DNA of 64,000 bases from Melampsora larici-populina 98AG31 (GCF_000204055.1 NW_006768835.1:367173-431172), one strand, 5' to 3'. Positions 45,017 through 56,220 are shown, counted from the stretch's first letter. The notes: generated from the sequence alone by a model not told the origin. Made by a program: numbers and translations.

Positions 45017-45642
45017 CTAAGTTCTAAGGAGTGTTTAAGCTTGCAAATGTTTTCTTCAACACTTGAGATGGGATTCGAGAAATACTCACATTGCGGGGGT
45101 TTGAACGAGTCATTTCTGATCTCAACCCCCAAGTCACTGTGCCTAGCTTGCCTATCAGGCTCCATTCCAGGGTCTATCAAGGCAATTTGCGGCTTGGACT
45201 GAGCAATGTGATTTGATGTTTTTGTAAGTTGACTTTCTTTCCAGTTGATTGTTGAATGGTTGTGTCTGATCCACGGCATTCCAAGGATAATGTCATACTT
45301 GTCACGTAATTGAGTTACAATGAAGGTGGTACTTTGGTTATCTTTGTGAATTACATAATCACCGGTGTGTGTGATTCTTGATTCGTGTCCACTGAAGCCA
45401 GTGACACTGTGAGATTGGGGCAGAGGTTCTATGTGAAGATTATGTTCTCCCACAAATTTGAGGCTAATAGCTTCATGGGTCGCACCGCTATCTATGAGGG
45501 CTCTAGCGGTCACGGTTGTGTCAGAAATTGGGTTGTAGAGGTTGATGTTATCAATGATGCGTGTATCTTTCATTTCAAGGCTATCAATAATTCCATCTTC
45601 TACACCTAAACATGATTTGCTCGAGGAAGGCACAACTAACAA
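45017..45642 (-). pseudogene. Protease region of gypsy pol, cut by copia-2
   Basis: The aspartic protease active site is seen as ALIDSGATHEAIS, and the downstream block DIILGMPWIRHNHSTINW fits gypsy proteases. The frame opens at a TTG with no good ATG, so it is expected as a fusion to Gag. It ends artificially in the copia-2 LTR at the target duplication CTAAG (45017-45021). The linker after the protease holds a motif (GVEIRNDSFKPPQ) that recurs on the other side of the insertion. Confidence 0.82.
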
Positions 45643-45662
45643 TCTCGAGCATCTCCATTTTT

Positions 45663-46748
45663 TTACTCATCCGCTCTTCCCTCTTCTTTTCCCTTTCCTT
45701 TCACTTCAGACAATTGATTATCCAACTCAGCAATTCTGGCTTTCAATCTGCTCATCTCATTACTCCTACTATCTCCTCCTCTAAATCCTCTTCCTCGACG
45801 ATTGCGGACTGATGGACAATTGCCTATGAAGTGATCCTGACTACCGCACCCATAGCAAGCTCCAGACGATCCCCTTTGTTTGTATTCATCAGAGGATACA
45901 TTGAGTCGATACGCCGAGCAGTCCATTGCGTCAGGGTCGGGGGTACTGACAGCATTGGGCGTTGCTGATGTCGTCGCCACGCTTGATGTATCATGATAAC
46001 GCTTGTGAATTTTATTATCTAGTTTAATTGCCATTTGAGCCATTTTCTCCACCTCTACAAATTCTTCATTTATCATGTACACAGAGATCTCAGTCTTTAA
46101 ACCTTGTTCAAATTGAGAAACGAGTATATTCTCAGGCCATTTAACAGTAAGAGACAATTCAGAAAAACGAATCCAGTATTCAGCCACTGATTTTGTTTGC
46201 TTCAAAGCCCGAATTTCCTTTTCAGCTTTTGCAACTCGTTCGGTGTCGAAGAAGGTTGCACGAAACGATTGATGAAACTTGGCCCATGTAACCAGGTGAG
46301 CACGTTCACTGTCCAGGATCTGATCTGTTAGAGATTGGCTCCATATGCTAGCTCTGCCTGTCATATACGACAATGCAAAAGTCAATTGAGCCTGTTCATC
46401 TGCGAATAACGACGAATTCATTTTCATGTAGAGTCCAATTTGATTTAGGAATACTTCGGCCTTAGATCCTTTGGATCCATCAAATTTATCCGGGGTAGCA
46501 ATTTTCGGCGGTTTGGCATATCGTGCTTCTTGAACCGAGGGTGGACTAGGTTGCTGTGTATCAGGCTGAACTCGAGGTAGGGGCTGATTCTGTTCAATTC
46601 GCATCAACTTTTCTTCCAACCCACGACTTCGGGCATCAGCTTCAAGACGTAGAGTCTCGGCTTCCTTCCGAAGGGCGGTTTCAGTGTTTAATCAATTATT
46701 TAAATCATTCAATTGCTTCATTATGTCATCTACGGTAAAGTTCGACAT
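45663..46748 (-). pseudogene. gag: Gag of gypsy element, one in-frame TGA
   Basis: Start chosen at MSNFTVDDIMKQL (46748). After 18 codons a TGA at 46692-46694 interrupts, and the same frame then runs 342 codons more. It holds a coiled-coil-like start (LRKEAETLRLEADARSRG), a retrotransposon Gag domain (FLNQIGLYMKM through SVAEYWIRFSEL), and one complete CCHC knuckle (CYGCGSQDHFIGNC) followed by an Arg-rich patch. The frame stops just before an A7 run (near 45655); the protease frame lies at a different phase, so a frameshift would be needed to make Gag-Pol, or an indel has broken one frame. An open frame continues upstream of MSNF to 46931. Confidence 0.85.
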
Positions 46749-46863
46749 AATATCTTCCGTTTGAGGTTCAATAGAATCAAGAAACAGATCTGAGCTTGGT
46801 CCCACCGAAGTCGGGCTATCCGGGGTAGTATAGCTAGGCGTTGTGATGTAGATTGAGTGAGAA

Positions 46864-47319
46864 GGTGGTAGGACCCCGGAAAGCTCCTGGAGAACAAACC
46901 GTCCTCGATCCATTCCGGCCCCGGCCCTCACACTTTCACTATTTGCCCCGAGGAGAGGTGGGTTAACATGGATTTCTCGGTGGTAGGAGAAGCGCCTTGA
47001 TCAGGGCTCTCGATTACATATACTTTCAGTTTTGTACCACGTGTAATCACCGAGATATCCGTATGTAAGTACCCGACCCGAGCCGGTATGGATTTTTGTC
47101 GGTCTGGGGGGGCAAAAGTTACAAATCACACATTTCCCAAGCCACCAGTCATGTTCAGGGTCAGACATGTGTACCATCTGATAGCCCTCGTTGAGGCGCA
47201 TCTTTTGCACCTGTCACATCTCTGGTACCATGTGACATGACTTCACAAAACACCGGTATCCGAAAACCCCCTCAGGACGGTTTGTTCTCCAGGAGCTTTC
47301 CAGGGTCCTAAGGTGGTGG
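46864..47319. repeat. Inverted repeat pair in gypsy leader
   Basis: 46864-46905 and 47274-47319 match on opposite strands over about 38 bp with a few changes (GAAAGCTCCTGGAGAACAAA in one orientation). They bracket about 370 bp of leader before gag and could fold the RNA into a long stem. Confidence 0.8.
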
Positions 47320-47524
47320 TATACTTTAAACTTTGACGTTCTTACTGTCGGCTTTATAGCGGAGGATTTTCTATTACTTTCAACTTTAAACTTCTTTGAC
47401 AAATCTTGCGGGGTAATCGCTTTACTTCTAACTTCTAAATTTGCTTCTTTTTTGAATCTTTCTTATGATCTTCTGTTTCGACTTTGAGATTTCCTTGGAT
47501 CCCTTGAGATAAGACGCTACAATA

Positions 47525-47693
47525 TGTAATGAGTGGGCTTGCGGTTTGGGATGCAAGGTGATAGAGAAAGTCCCCTCGTATAGGTATTTGGATTGTAGCG
47601 TGAGGATGCACAGGCCATCCTCGAGCCAGACAATAAGAGAGCGCCCATCTACTACAAGCATAATGTGAATAGCCTTATAAGTGGCTCATAACA
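47525..47693 (-). repeat. 5' LTR of gypsy element
   Basis: 169 bp with canonical TG...CA ends. The sequence following it on the minus strand (TATTGTAGCGTC) has no clear TGG primer-binding site at the LTR boundary. Confidence 0.92.
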
Positions 47694-47698
47694 AGTAT

Positions 47699-47824
47699 GT
47701 GGTGACTATCATCACGGGCGCTCGAAACCAGTTAGGAATTGATCATAGCCATCAAAAAAAGTGGGATTCTAGAACTCTTTCTCTTCTTGGGTCCCAGCTC
47801 AAAAAAGATCTTCTCTTTGTTTAG
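47699..47824 (+). pseudogene. Open frame interrupted by the gypsy insertion (right part)
   Basis: Continuation of the frame that begins at 28007; begins directly after the right copy of AGTAT (47694-47698) and ends in TAG. Confidence 0.3.
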
Positions 47825-49836
47825 TTCACTGGTTGGAAATAACCTCATGCCGCCTTCCTTTTTGATTGCCCACCACCAATTTTGATGGAATTACTTCAGT
47901 CAAGAAGATCTATTTGGTGTGGTGAGCAACTTTGATAAGAATGATGTACCTTGGATGTCATCTGGCAGGCTATCAAATATGGCGCTGCTCTAGACTAAAT
48001 CTATCAACTTGAGATGATTAATTGACCACTTGAATACAATCAGAGTTGAATAAATTCATGTCAAATCAGATTGCAGTTATATCAAAGGTTTGCATTGCTC
48101 CATGACTCAAGTTTAAGAAAATCTAAATGTCGTACCAATTAAAGCTGAATTTGACAAGTTTAGAAGCGTTTATGATATTCTGATCCTCACCCTCAAAAAG
48201 AAGTGGCTACAGGCAATAATCAGTCAATAGTGTTGAATGGATGTATGTAATTGGCAAATGATGTGACAATATCAATAATATGATGCATATATATCAAGTA
48301 CACAATGGTTGTCATGACAGTTTACCCTTCTATTCTGATCAATTTTGGAAACTTGTTTTACTTCTTGATTTGGATTCATCATTGGAAAAATTTGACTTAG
48401 CTTTTGATCAAGGTTTATAAGATACATTTTATCACAATTGACAATATTTTAATCAGATGGATCATCTAGGTGAGTACCTTCATGGATTTTTTGTAAAATA
48501 TATGCAAACTCAATCAGCTATACTGGTTAGTTGTGTCTTTCACAGGATATGGGGTACTATCTGAAGTTTCTTAACAGTTGTTTCAACTTTTTCAAGAGTC
48601 TATGCAAGATATATATAACAGTTTCCAACCGTTTCCATCTCCGGGATCACAAGCAGTAGATTAAATAGTGCTCAAGCTTCTGTCAAGACTTCTTCATCAG
48701 TCTAGAAATATGATTAATAACATTCTGCTTGCCTATTGAGTACTATACCTATTGATGATTCTTGAAAGGATTGAAGCTTATCAAAAGCACCAAATTTTTA
48801 TAGAAGTGTTTGAAAAATGCTTTGTGCCAATTCTTCATTTTGATGAATTGATGTTTATGGTTGATTGAAATTTGCTATAGTGCACAACACCCAAGTCAAT
48901 GAAAGGCCTGGTAAACTTGGTGATGATATGCACACCTGAAGTCCTCAGCATGATGGGGAGCCAAGACTGCTTTTGAGATGCCCTCATGCAGAGCAACCCA
49001 AAAGTAGATCTTTGGCATTATCAAATGACTCCTTTGGTCTGCCTATTTAAACAATTCAGAAATGTAGATTGCCTTAGATTGCATGACTTATTCCAATAAG
49101 ACATGAAAACGTATTATATTGTCTTAAAAAGCTACTGTGGAGGTTCCTTCACCCAGAGCATCTCATCAAAGATGACGTCCAATGAGGTCTTTTTGAAATA
49201 TCCTTGTTGTACTTACAGAATTGCCAACAAAAATGTATGAGTTACTAGGCTTCAACATTGTTGGAAAACAAGATCCATAAAGATAACACCCTACGGCGTG
49301 GCTAGCGGTAAAATCAAAATGATGTAAAAGAGACAATAAACAACAATTTTCAACAACTAATAATGTAATACAAACCACATCAAATAAGACAAAACGTGAA
49401 CCAATCCTTGTTAGATACTGTTTCATACTCAACACTATTTTTTCTTTCGAGTTTGTTTTATCAAAACACCCCTGAAAACTAGAGAATAGGCGGGCCCGCC
49501 CGCTTTTGCAACTTGTCACTCTTCTTTGTACGGTTGTGATGCATTCTCAAAGGAGTCCAATACCCCACTGCATAGCATTATATTGGTACAATTTTGTGAC
49601 AGATTTTATTTCATGGACTTGTTCCGTTACTTATCAAAATAACCGGTAGCTCCAGACAGTTTTCAGGTTAACATTCTATGAGATCTCCTTCACCTTAGCC
49701 CGCGCCAGTCCCTGTGGTACCTCCAGTGTACCCGTAGCAAGCGTCTAATTTTGATGACCATATTGGACCTTTCTCAAGAAAAGGCCTTTCCCTCCCTACT
49801 GATTCTGTGTTATGGACGTCAGCAAGTGTTGGTAAT
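47825..49836. other. About 2 kb with no supported gene
   Basis: AT-rich right flank of the gypsy element. A minus frame at 49166-49519 (117 codons) has no recognisable motif. A GC-rich palindrome (GGCGGGCCCGCCCGC) at 49489-49503 stands out and may be a terminal inverted repeat (partner near 52182). Confidence 0.35.
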
Positions 49837-50226
49837 TTAATTACATACGGTAGTAATTTCTAGAAGCTTTCCTATGAACAGGTGGCTTACTGGCTTTGGA
49901 ACCGGCATCACCTCAATCCAATCAATGTCTTTGTATTGTGGCATTTGATATGTTTCTGTAAGGGTGTCAAACTGCGACCACGCGTTAATAACATCCTTAA
50001 AACATTTGGGTCCAATACGCACCTTTGGTGTGGAAGTTGGGATATAACTGATTGTTAGTTCTTTCGAGCAGGTATGGTGTAGAAAATTTTCAAACAAAGT
50101 TAGATAAGAGAGAACAAAAGATCGATGGAAGAATTGCATCCCGGTGTACAAAGATAGGAAGATAGGTGACACAGGGGGCGTTTCCAATAGCGGAGGGCTC
50201 GCATTGGAGGATATGGTGAATGTCAA
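49837..50226 (-). CDS. Hypothetical ORF of 129 codons
   Basis: Compositionally coding-like (SPIFLSLYTGMQFFHRSFVL, GPKCFKDVINAWSQF), with a conserved-looking Cys/Trp stretch, but no family recognised and no clear splice links. Possibly an exon or a transposon remnant. Confidence 0.3.
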   Translation of the reverse strand: MTFTISSNASPPLLETPPVSPIFLSLYTGMQFFHRSFVLSYLTLFENFLHHTCSKELTISYIPTSTPKVRIGPKCFKDVINAWSQFDTLTETYQMPQYKDIDWIEVMPVPKPVSHLFIGKLLEITTVCN

Positions 50227-50403
50227 CGGGGATCAGCAAAGCACAGGAGAAGCATTTGAGAATGAATAACCAAGTGCTTGTACACTGAGAAAGATGTTCA
50301 AAAATGAGTGATCAGAAAAGGAACTCATGAACTTTTGAACTATCACAGGTCAAAGAATATAAAAAGTTGGAGATCAGTCATGGACTAACCAAAAGTATGA
50401 TTG

Positions 50404-50717
50404 GATTGTAGATTGGAAGTGCATGTTCTTATCAATGCAGACGGCACTATGAACTCACTGCAGGCCGAAAAGCTATACAAAAGGCGGTAACATGATCTGA
50501 ATCTATTGAAAAGGTCTTTGAAAAGCATGAGCTTCTGAATAGCTTTGGTTACCGTGAAGCTGTAGATTTGGAGTGCATGTTCTGATGAGTGGAGGTGGCA
50601 GGATGAACCTACTGTAGGCCAAAAAGCTACACAAAAGGTGCAAACATGATGTGCAGCTGTTAAAAAAGTTTTCAAAAAGCATGAGCTTTTGAATAGCTCT
50701 GCATACCATAAAGCAGT
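50404..50717 (+). repeat. Tandem duplication of about 157 bp
   Basis: Two diverged units (about 50404-50561 and 50562-50717) share GTAGATT-GGA-GTGCATGTTCT, GGCC-AAAAGCTA and AAAGCATGAGCTT-TGAATAGCT. Function unknown. Confidence 0.8.
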
Positions 50718-50959
50718 GTACCCAAACAATAAATTGGGGCTAAGCGAGGGGGAGGGAAGGCTTTTAGATTTGTATTGCAATAGATGAACTTTTAATCGCA
50801 ATCGCGTGAAGCGCTTTTGAAAAAGTCAGTGTAGGGCAAGAATGAGCACAATGACCCACAATGGTACATTTCACGTTTATGAAGTGGTGGTAGATTTGAA
50901 AATAGGGGGAGGCTCAAAGTATAAATAGAGGTGACAATTAGAGTATATGGAGCAGCATT

Positions 50960-51115
50960 GTTCCATGCTACCCACGGCTACACCTACGTGAGCCGCAAGT
51001 GGGAAGCGGAGAAATCTGATGATTCGCCCCCAGAATGCTGAAGCCCTGCTGTTGTGACATGATTCAGGGAATTTGGGGGGGTGAATCCGGATTTAAGAAT
51101 ATTAATAAGAATAAT
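50960..51115 (-). repeat. Dispersed repeat, partner of 17340-17500
   Basis: Reverse-complement relative of the copy at 17340-17500 (blocks ATGCTACCCACGGCTACAC and CCGGATTTAAGAAT). Confidence 0.55.
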
Positions 51116-51588
51116 AATAGGGGTTTCAAATTGGATTTTTCTTGCATATTTTTTAAAAATTCAGACAGGTTGTTTATAAAAATAATTTTTGTAAAACAGA
51201 CATATTTTTAAATCGGGACACCTAAAAAAATACGCATATTTTACAACAACGGGAAAGTTGTTGTAGCGCAAAAATGTGTAAAAAGATCTAACTTGAAACC
51301 CCCTGATATCCACTATGTCTTGCCCTTGAATAAGAATAAGACTTATGATTTCTACTAAACCAAAAAATGACACGCACATATAGGATACATAGGGCTTCAA
51401 ATAATTGATAACTATATCTCGGAAAACAGTTGATACTGAATTGTAAATATTGGATGAGATGAAATAGCTAAAGAATAAAAGTTAGATGATGTAAGGTTTC
51501 AGTTGAAACCTTCACTGGGGTCCGGAGGTTAATCCGGCACGACTCTCACGAGAGCGAAATAACTTGGAACTTCGTTATGTATTACGAT

Positions 51589-51730
51589 CTGGTTCCAGAA
51601 AGTCCAAAGTAAGGCTCTCGGAGGAGTCAGTAACAAGAAATAATAAAAGAATAAAACAAATGATAACAAGTAGAAAAGCCATATGCTCACCTGGTTCCAG
51701 AAAGTCCAAAGTAAGGCTCTCGGAGGAGTG
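51589..51730 (+). repeat. Direct repeat of 38 bp
   Basis: CTGGTTCCAGAAAGTCC...CTCGGAGGAGT occurs at about 51590-51627 and 51692-51729, identical. On the minus strand the distal copy is followed by a donor-like GTGAGC, so it may be a duplicated exon end. No gene assigned. Confidence 0.8.
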
Positions 51731-52191
51731 AGGACTTTCTGAAACCGGGCGTGGAGACAAAAGGTATAGTTCTGTTTATCTAATCCCATAATGTATAATC
51801 CCATGAACACCCGTCTGTACTTGTGTACTCCTTACAGATGATAGTTGAATCAAATGGTTACCCAAGATTATGTCATTTGTACATGTAGACACAGAAAGTA
51901 TATGCCACCCCGGGGCCAGAATGGCTCACACTACATACACTATAGTGATCTTTTGGCCCCAAGAGTGCTGTATACTTGCTGTGTCTACTTGTACTTTGAA
52001 GTTCAAAGAACAAAAATCAGAGTATGACCAAAGAATTATATTGACTCTTGAAATATGTATTCACTCCCACTTTTCCAATCAGTAAGTAACAAGTTAAATA
52101 TACCTATACTTACTATTTGAAATTCAGTAGTCACATCTGACAAACTCATCCCTGAATGACAAGCAGGCGGCGCCCGCCGCCCAATTTGCTA
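51731..52191. other. No supported gene
   Basis: AT-rich sequence leading to a GC palindrome (GGCGGCGCCCGCCGCCC, 52167-52182) that directly adjoins the truncated end of the KDZ pseudogene. Confidence 0.4.
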
Positions 52192-53842
52192 GTATTGTAT
52201 AAAACACCTACTCGTTTTTTTGGCTTGTCAGCTTTTTATATCCTTTCAAACAGCTGATCAATCATCGCCAGGACATAACATTGCTCAGAAGGAGGATAGA
52301 TTTTGAGGAAAGAATGCAATTATACATATGAAGACAAAGCTTGAAGCTCACCGTTCACAGGTCTGGACGACATTTACGTAGGAAAGGATGTGATTGTGTC
52401 GACACACCATTCCAATAAGGCCTGTCTTGTCACATCCTTTCCACGTGGCACGACCTCTGTGATCAGCTGCAGCAGTGTGCTGAGTGCTACAGGGATCCTG
52501 AATAAAAGAAAACTTATGTACTCAGTTAAACCAATTGAAATCGGATGGTTGATTTTCTATATCAAGATTACATACCAATTTGATTGCATCCTTGTTTTTT
52601 TTGATCCCTCCAACCTCCCACTCAACAACTTTTTTTGGATCAATGAAAAGAGATGGAATGATGATTTCTTTCTGTTTGTATTCTTGGCTAGCAGCTTTGT
52701 GTCAGCGGTGTTGAAAATTACCGTCAACACACACCACATAGTGAGGCTCATCTAGGTCGTCATTATTTGTCTCATAGTCTTGAAGGGGGCCAAAACACCT
52801 TGGGCAGTTCTTTGCCAACTGCTCGAGAGGACTCAGTTTCAAAGACTTGATAGAAAGCTCCTCTTCAAGTCTCAGCGTGTGTCTATAAGCATCAATTGCC
52901 AAAGAAAAAGTTTGGCACCACCGTCGAGGCTACATTAACACATGATGCATTTGCTTCTCAGTCAGTGAGTATTAAAAATAACCAATGTCAATGAAAACTA
53001 CCTTATTCGAACCCCTAGCTATAATCAGCGCATTGAAAGTGTCAAGGAACTTGTCCAGAGCAAGGGCAAATCCTTGCGTCTGGACGGTGCAGTACTTCCA
53101 CAGAATGCGATGAAAACAAATAAGACAAATTGAACACGCCATTTGAGGGTGGATTGGTGAGCTACCAATGTATCCCTTCCGAACCAACCAAACTTGATCA
53201 GATGTACAACTGCAAAAGTTCACCTGCTCCTGCTTTTGTTCCATGATATCGATAGATTACATCTGTAAGTATAAGTAAATCTAAGACAAAATACAATCAG
53301 ATAGACGGTAGATGACAAACCCAGTAGGTCAACCATGCCCACTGTTCGAGTTCGTATGTCTCCTACACCACATGAACACGACATATTGTGATCTACACTC
53401 CATGATTGATTGTTGCCCCATTGGGAGGTCTTTTGGGAGCATATCATATATGTGAGGAACATTGGGCTGAGGACTTTTGTCCAATTTCTGGTTTCTCCGA
53501 GTTGCTGTTTCTTGTAGTAAGCGCCACATATGTATTCTCCAAATGTTGAATCTAGATTAGGGGTAGCTTCTGCTGTGTCAGAATTGGGTGGTAAGTCGTT
53601 GGGAAGATTGTCCGTTTGCTCCACAGGATGAATGTTTGAATCTTCTTCATCCAAGCTGCCTGCGGGATCAGGCCCTGGCCCCTCAATTTGGTGATGAGCT
53701 TGAGGCAATGCAGCAATAACTTGTTTAATTTGACCAATACAATTCTGAGCCCAGAGTGCCTTGTGTGCCCAAAGTTCAGCAACAACTTGAGCTGAGCCTT
53801 GTGGTGCTTCTTGCTTGTGTTTCTTCTTTGGAGGCCCCAGTC
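52192..53842 (-). pseudogene. KDZ-superfamily transposase, truncated and frameshifted
   Basis: Family blocks in order on the minus strand: CGAYYKKQQLG (about 53515), a CxC finger (DHNMSCSCG), FCSCTSDQVWLVRKGYIGSS (about 53200), FHRILWKYCTV, NCPRCFGP (52810), the catalytic-type VCVDGNFQHR (about 52710), then after an intron TQHTAAADHRG, GCDKTGLIGMVCRHNH and YVNVVQTCE (52340-52500), SEQCYVLAMIDQLFE (about 52270) and KRVGVLYN (about 52205). The order and spacing match KDZ transposases up to about one half of their length. The model needs at least two frameshifts, and the 3' half is missing where a GC palindrome begins. The 5' end is lost at about 53842, next to hAT-like terminal sequence. Confidence 0.8.
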
Positions 53843-53844
53843 AA

Positions 53845-54075
53845 TACCCAAATTGCTCCACTATGCTCCGGAAATTGACCAATATGCGGAGTGGAGCGGA
53901 GCCTGCGCTATGGGCGGAGGCGCTATGGCTCCGCTATTTTTTGAAAAACAAAACTCTCCAGGATGGCGCAGCGGTCCAAGCGCTATATTTTTGCCAAATA
54001 GCGCGCTCTGAGGGGCTCTGTTCTTAGCAAAAATATAGCGCGCTATACGGCATATAGCGAGCTACGAGGCAAAGG
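53845..54075. repeat. Subterminal repeats with AGCGCGCT motifs, likely hAT element end
   Basis: GC-rich patch with inverted and direct repeats: GCTCCACTATGCTCCG with CGGAGTGGAGCGGAGC, and repeated (A/T)TAGCGCGCT, GCTATATTTTTGC. It lies just past the 3' end of the hAT pseudogene and at the point where the KDZ 5' end is lost, so it is probably the hAT terminus and the point of insertion. Confidence 0.5.
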
Positions 54076-54392
54076 AAGAGTAAAAAGAAAAAACAAAATA
54101 TATTTCAAACCCCATGTGTACCTGCCCAACATTCATTGTTGGGTAGGTAGGGGAGTGGGGTGGATTCTCTTATATAAGCTATAGAAATCTTGTGGAAACT
54201 GATAAAAGAAAATCTTAACAAAAAAAAAACACATAGAAAGTGACCTATATTTGTATGTATATTTGTAATTTGTAATGCAAGTAAATACTGTACTATCCCT
54301 TTTGCATCTTTTTCCCTTTTTTTTGCTATCATTTCCATATAGGATAGAAGTACTTTGGATGCTTCTTCAAATTGTCCTTGAGGGATGATGCC

Positions 54393-55955
54393 TTACTTCA
54401 ACCAAGCTTGACAGCCGACCCAACACTTCATTGTTTTGGGGAGCATACTACCTCGAGTCGGAGTACAAACGTCGGCAGCGGCCGAGAATGTCCGCTCGCA
54501 AGCGCAGGAGGTGGCTGAGACCAAAAGGTAATCACGAGCAAGTTTGGCCAGTGTAGGTAAATGATGATGATCTGCCTGTTGATCAATCAAAGGTAAGACA
54601 AAGTATGGAGTCAGTCTCAGATTCTATATACAATGAGAAAAGAAAAGAAGACCAACCTTCCACCACTCAAGTGGGGTTTTGTCTTTCTTAATCCGAAATC
54701 GTCCACTCAAGTAGTCATCCAGCTCCGAGCGGGAATCGGATGAGTTGATTGGACTGTCAGTGGAGTCTCCAAAGACATTGTAGGCATCAGCCTCGACAGG
54801 ATCATTGTGATCATTGGATGATGGTGTTGCTTCACGTGGTTCTGATTCTTCCATCAGATTGTGAAAGGCATTCTCAATCAACATTTTGGCAGAGCCGCTG
54901 TAAACCGGATAATGGAGAGAAAAGAACTTGTGTCAATATTGGGGATTCAGAACAGTTGCTAAGACTATGGCATTGCTTTCAGCAGCCTTGTGTTGGTATT
55001 TGATAACCCATTTGATCATCACATCGATGGCATTATTGATGTTCTGAAATGATTGACAATTGACTTGATGTTGTTGAAGGTCGGTGATGACTTGTTTGTA
55101 TTCCGCTAGGAGAATGCAGCCTGTTGGGCCATTTCCCTCCACTCAAGATGTGGCTTCAACAAAGGTCTGCTCAGTCAAGCAAATGGTTAGTAAGTACATG
55201 CTATTCCTGTTAGATTCAGATAAAGACAGACTCTCACCTTCAACACCTTGTTCACCAGTTCCACTGTGTGCCATTCTTTGGGTGGAATAGTGAAGCCTTT
55301 GAAAAAATGAGCTTGACAATCGGAAGCAATCATTGTGTCAATTACCTGTGACACACTGATGAGAAAATGCACAAGGAAAATGGAAGAAAGGATTTGCTCA
55401 CCTCTTGAGCCTCGCATGCAATTGTGCGACTTTCATAATGAGAGTTCCATTGAGTCTTGCATGGTCTCTTAACCATGCGACCTGTGTAACCCATACGGGT
55501 GGCACGGGTCTTGAAGTCGTTCCGACAAGCAGCGCTGCTGGCAATCTGGCCAGAGACTGTGTCCGCCTAAGTGAAAGATGTAAACCAATCAGTTTTGCCG
55601 AGCTGAGTGAAGAGTGAATAGACAAGAGAAAAAAGATATAAGAGGACCAAACGGTATGATACATACCTTTTGAAGAGCCCCCGCAACCAAATCACCAAAA
55701 ATACCGTCTTTGTCTGGATTGTCTTCCTCATCATCCTCGTCATCATCAATGCCATCAGGCTTGTCGGGTAAACCCAAAACACTCTCTTTGTCCAATTCCA
55801 AGCCGTACTCAACAGGATCCTCCCCATTGTTCACCTCAAGTCCAGGGGTTGGGAAAGGAACTCGAGGAGTAGAATTCTTCAATTGGCCTACCTTTTGACC
55901 AAGGGCCTTAAGACCATGCCCAACAACCAAGTTAATCTTATGGGCAAAGCATCCC
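54393..55955 (-). pseudogene. hAT-family transposase, 5' end missing, one in-frame TGA
   Basis: Minus-strand exons with good splice sites. It begins GCFAHKINLVVGHGLKALGQ (55955 down, the hAT C.aHxlNL block), runs through an acidic insert (DDDEDDEEDNPDKDG), a block ending RPCKTQWNSHYESR (RPTRWNST equivalent, about 55430), FFKGFTIPPKEWHTVELVN, then LLAEYKQVITDL with KYQHKAAESN, ELDDYLSGRF...PLEWWK (54660-54720) and the C-terminal dimerisation domain (LPTLAKLARDYLLVSATSC, ERTFSAAADV) ending at 54393. A TGA at 55143-55145 interrupts one exon and the frame continues. The BED zinc finger and the first catalytic region were not found upstream, so the gene is 5'-truncated or too diverged to see. Confidence 0.82.
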
Positions 55956-56021
55956 CTATTTGTGAAATTTCTTGGTCCAAAGAAATTTTTTCTTCGCTTA
56001 CCTGAGCCGCATCAATCTATC

Positions 56022-56220
56022 AAAAAAAATCTGAGGAAATCGAGGAACCCTTCCTCTATGGGCTCCTGAAGTTTCATGTTTGAGGGCAATTTCTGGGACT
56101 TTGTTGTGTTTAAGCCGTCATATGTAATTGCTAAAAGTAGATACAGTCGCAAATTACACCAAAACCTGGAACTTGAGGAGCCCATAGTTGAAGGGTTCCT
56201 TGGTTTCCTCGTTTTTTTTC
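56022..56220. repeat. Inverted repeat, about 50-bp arms
   Basis: 56022-56077 and 56167-56220 are complementary over about 50 bp with some mismatches (GAGGAGCCCATAG, GAAGGGTTCCT, TTTCCTC on the plus strand of the right arm). About 90 bp separates the arms. A fold-back or MITE remnant. Confidence 0.75.

Larger units (their letters stand above)
28109..47693 (-). mobile_element. Ty3/gypsy chromovirus, host of nested insertions
   Basis: Spans 19,585 bp but only about 6.4 kb belongs to it; the rest is copia-2 and what lies inside it. LTRs of 169 bp at 28109-28277 and 47525-47693 differ at one base seen by eye. The target duplication AGTAT is at 28104-28108 and 47694-47698. Order on the minus strand is gag, protease, [copia-2], linker, RT, RNase H, integrase, chromodomain, which is the gypsy/chromovirus order. 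The polyprotein frame runs across the copia-2 site once one CTAAG is removed, proving the nesting. In-frame TGA codons interrupt gag and pol. Confidence 0.93.

Noticed and set aside
47001..47210. 69-codon minus frame in the gypsy leader with Cys residues (CVICNFCPP)
   Set aside because: Possible small ORF, but it lies between LTR and gag with no known counterpart; not enough to call a gene.
50385..50801. 138-codon minus frame with internal repeats
   Set aside because: Simply reflects the 157-bp tandem duplication; no recognised domain.
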